A stretch of 6,330 nucleotides of DNA from an uncultured Methylophaga sp. (GTDB lineage Bacteria > Pseudomonadota > Gammaproteobacteria > Nitrosococcales > Methylophagaceae). Positions within the stretch are counted from its first letter, which is position 1, and the number at the start of each line of letters is the position of its first letter. A program made the position numbers and the translations under genes. The notes beneath the pieces are model-generated. The model was given only the letters and a program-made list of their open reading frames with translations, was not told the DNA's origin and searched no databases. The stretch spans positions 1 to 6,330 of the forward strand of contig CAMPHB010000083.1 of the NCBI GenBank assembly GCA_946885755.1. The letters are read 5' to 3'. Below, piece by piece: positions 6,028-6,330 of the stretch.

Positions 6028-6330
6028 TTAACCGTTGGCTTTATTCACTTCGTCACTGACTGAATAGTCGCCTTCAAAAAAGTCTTTTTCTTCCGGAATA
6101 TTGTCGGCTTTGGCACAAACCTCTTTGATAGCCTGTTCCAGAATATCGATACCTTTTGTGAGGTTTTCATCGCTAATAGTCAGCGGACACAGGAATTTGA
6201 CAACATGATCATCGGCGCCACTGGTTTCAATGATCAGTCCTTTCTGAAAACATTTGTGGGTAATCTTGCCAGCGAGATCACCGCTAACACAGTTAATACC
6301 GCGGAACATGCCCCGGCCATGCGAGTTGAA
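6028..6330 (-). CDS. ectB: L-2,4-diaminobutyrate transaminase, C-terminal part (5' end off the window)
   Basis: The final 100 codons and stop of EctB are present, out of about 420 in complete enzymes. The enzyme is a PLP-dependent class III aminotransferase that converts L-aspartate-beta-semialdehyde and glutamate into L-2,4-diaminobutyrate, the first committed ectoine step. The visible part contains the characteristic GRGMFRGI, LAGKITHKCFQKGLIIETSG and VVKFLCPLTISDENL blocks of the small domain. These match EctB better than general ornithine or GABA transaminases, and the adjoining ectC confirms it. The PLP-binding lysine lies outside the window. After the last conserved helix there is an acidic tail of about 28 residues (from about CAKADNIPEEKDFF to NKANG), a tail type I recall from other gammaproteobacterial EctB proteins. 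Transcription runs leftward into ectC; the operon promoter and ectA should lie beyond the right edge. Confidence 0.97.
   Translation of the reverse strand, partial: FNSHGRGMFRGINCVSGDLAGKITHKCFQKGLIIETSGADDHVVKFLCPLTISDENLTKGIDILEQAIKEVCAKADNIPEEKDFFEGDYSVSDEVNKANG

Overview
The window comes from a bacterial chromosome, most likely a marine or halophilic gammaproteobacterium. I base this on the ectoine genes with a dedicated aspartokinase, the lipid-modification gene set, compact operons and moderate base composition. The genus cannot be fixed from the sequence. Coding density is very high and no gap between genes exceeds about 150 bases. I see no tRNA, rRNA, CRISPR array, insertion sequence or sign of recent transfer.

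Left block (1-3178): two divergent two-gene operons share a short control region. Leftward are a membrane acyl-CoA desaturase (1018-1938) and a COG2907-type FAD-dependent oxidoreductase (cut off by the left edge), joined by a one-base stop/start overlap. Rightward are an NTF2/SnoaL-like lipoprotein (2061-2645) and a secreted chalcone-isomerase-like protein (2642-3178), joined by a 4-base overlap. Genes of these families cluster in many marine gammaproteobacteria with DUF1365 and cyclopropane-fatty-acid-synthase-like genes. A joint role in fatty-acid or membrane-lipid modification is therefore likely, though inferred. The spacer between the operons holds a striking symmetric array: four GTGAA/TTCAC boxes with 11-base phasing in each arm, centred at 2004.5. 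It looks like the operator for both operons.

Right block (3189-6330): the leftward distal part of an ectoine biosynthesis operon, in the order ectB (3' end only), ectC, ask_ect, then a membrane-anchored TPR gene. EctB makes L-2,4-diaminobutyrate from aspartate semialdehyde, EctC closes the ectoine ring, and Ask_Ect supplies aspartyl phosphate at the head of the route. EctC has its expected iron- and substrate-binding residues. The TPR gene overlaps the end of ask_ect by 16 bases and is an unexplained passenger of the operon. Two non-coding elements stand out: a GC-only hairpin between ectB and ectC, and a strong Shine-Dalgarno sequence separated from the ask_ect start codon by a potential hairpin. 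The two blocks meet tail to tail at 3179-3188 with no recognisable terminator.
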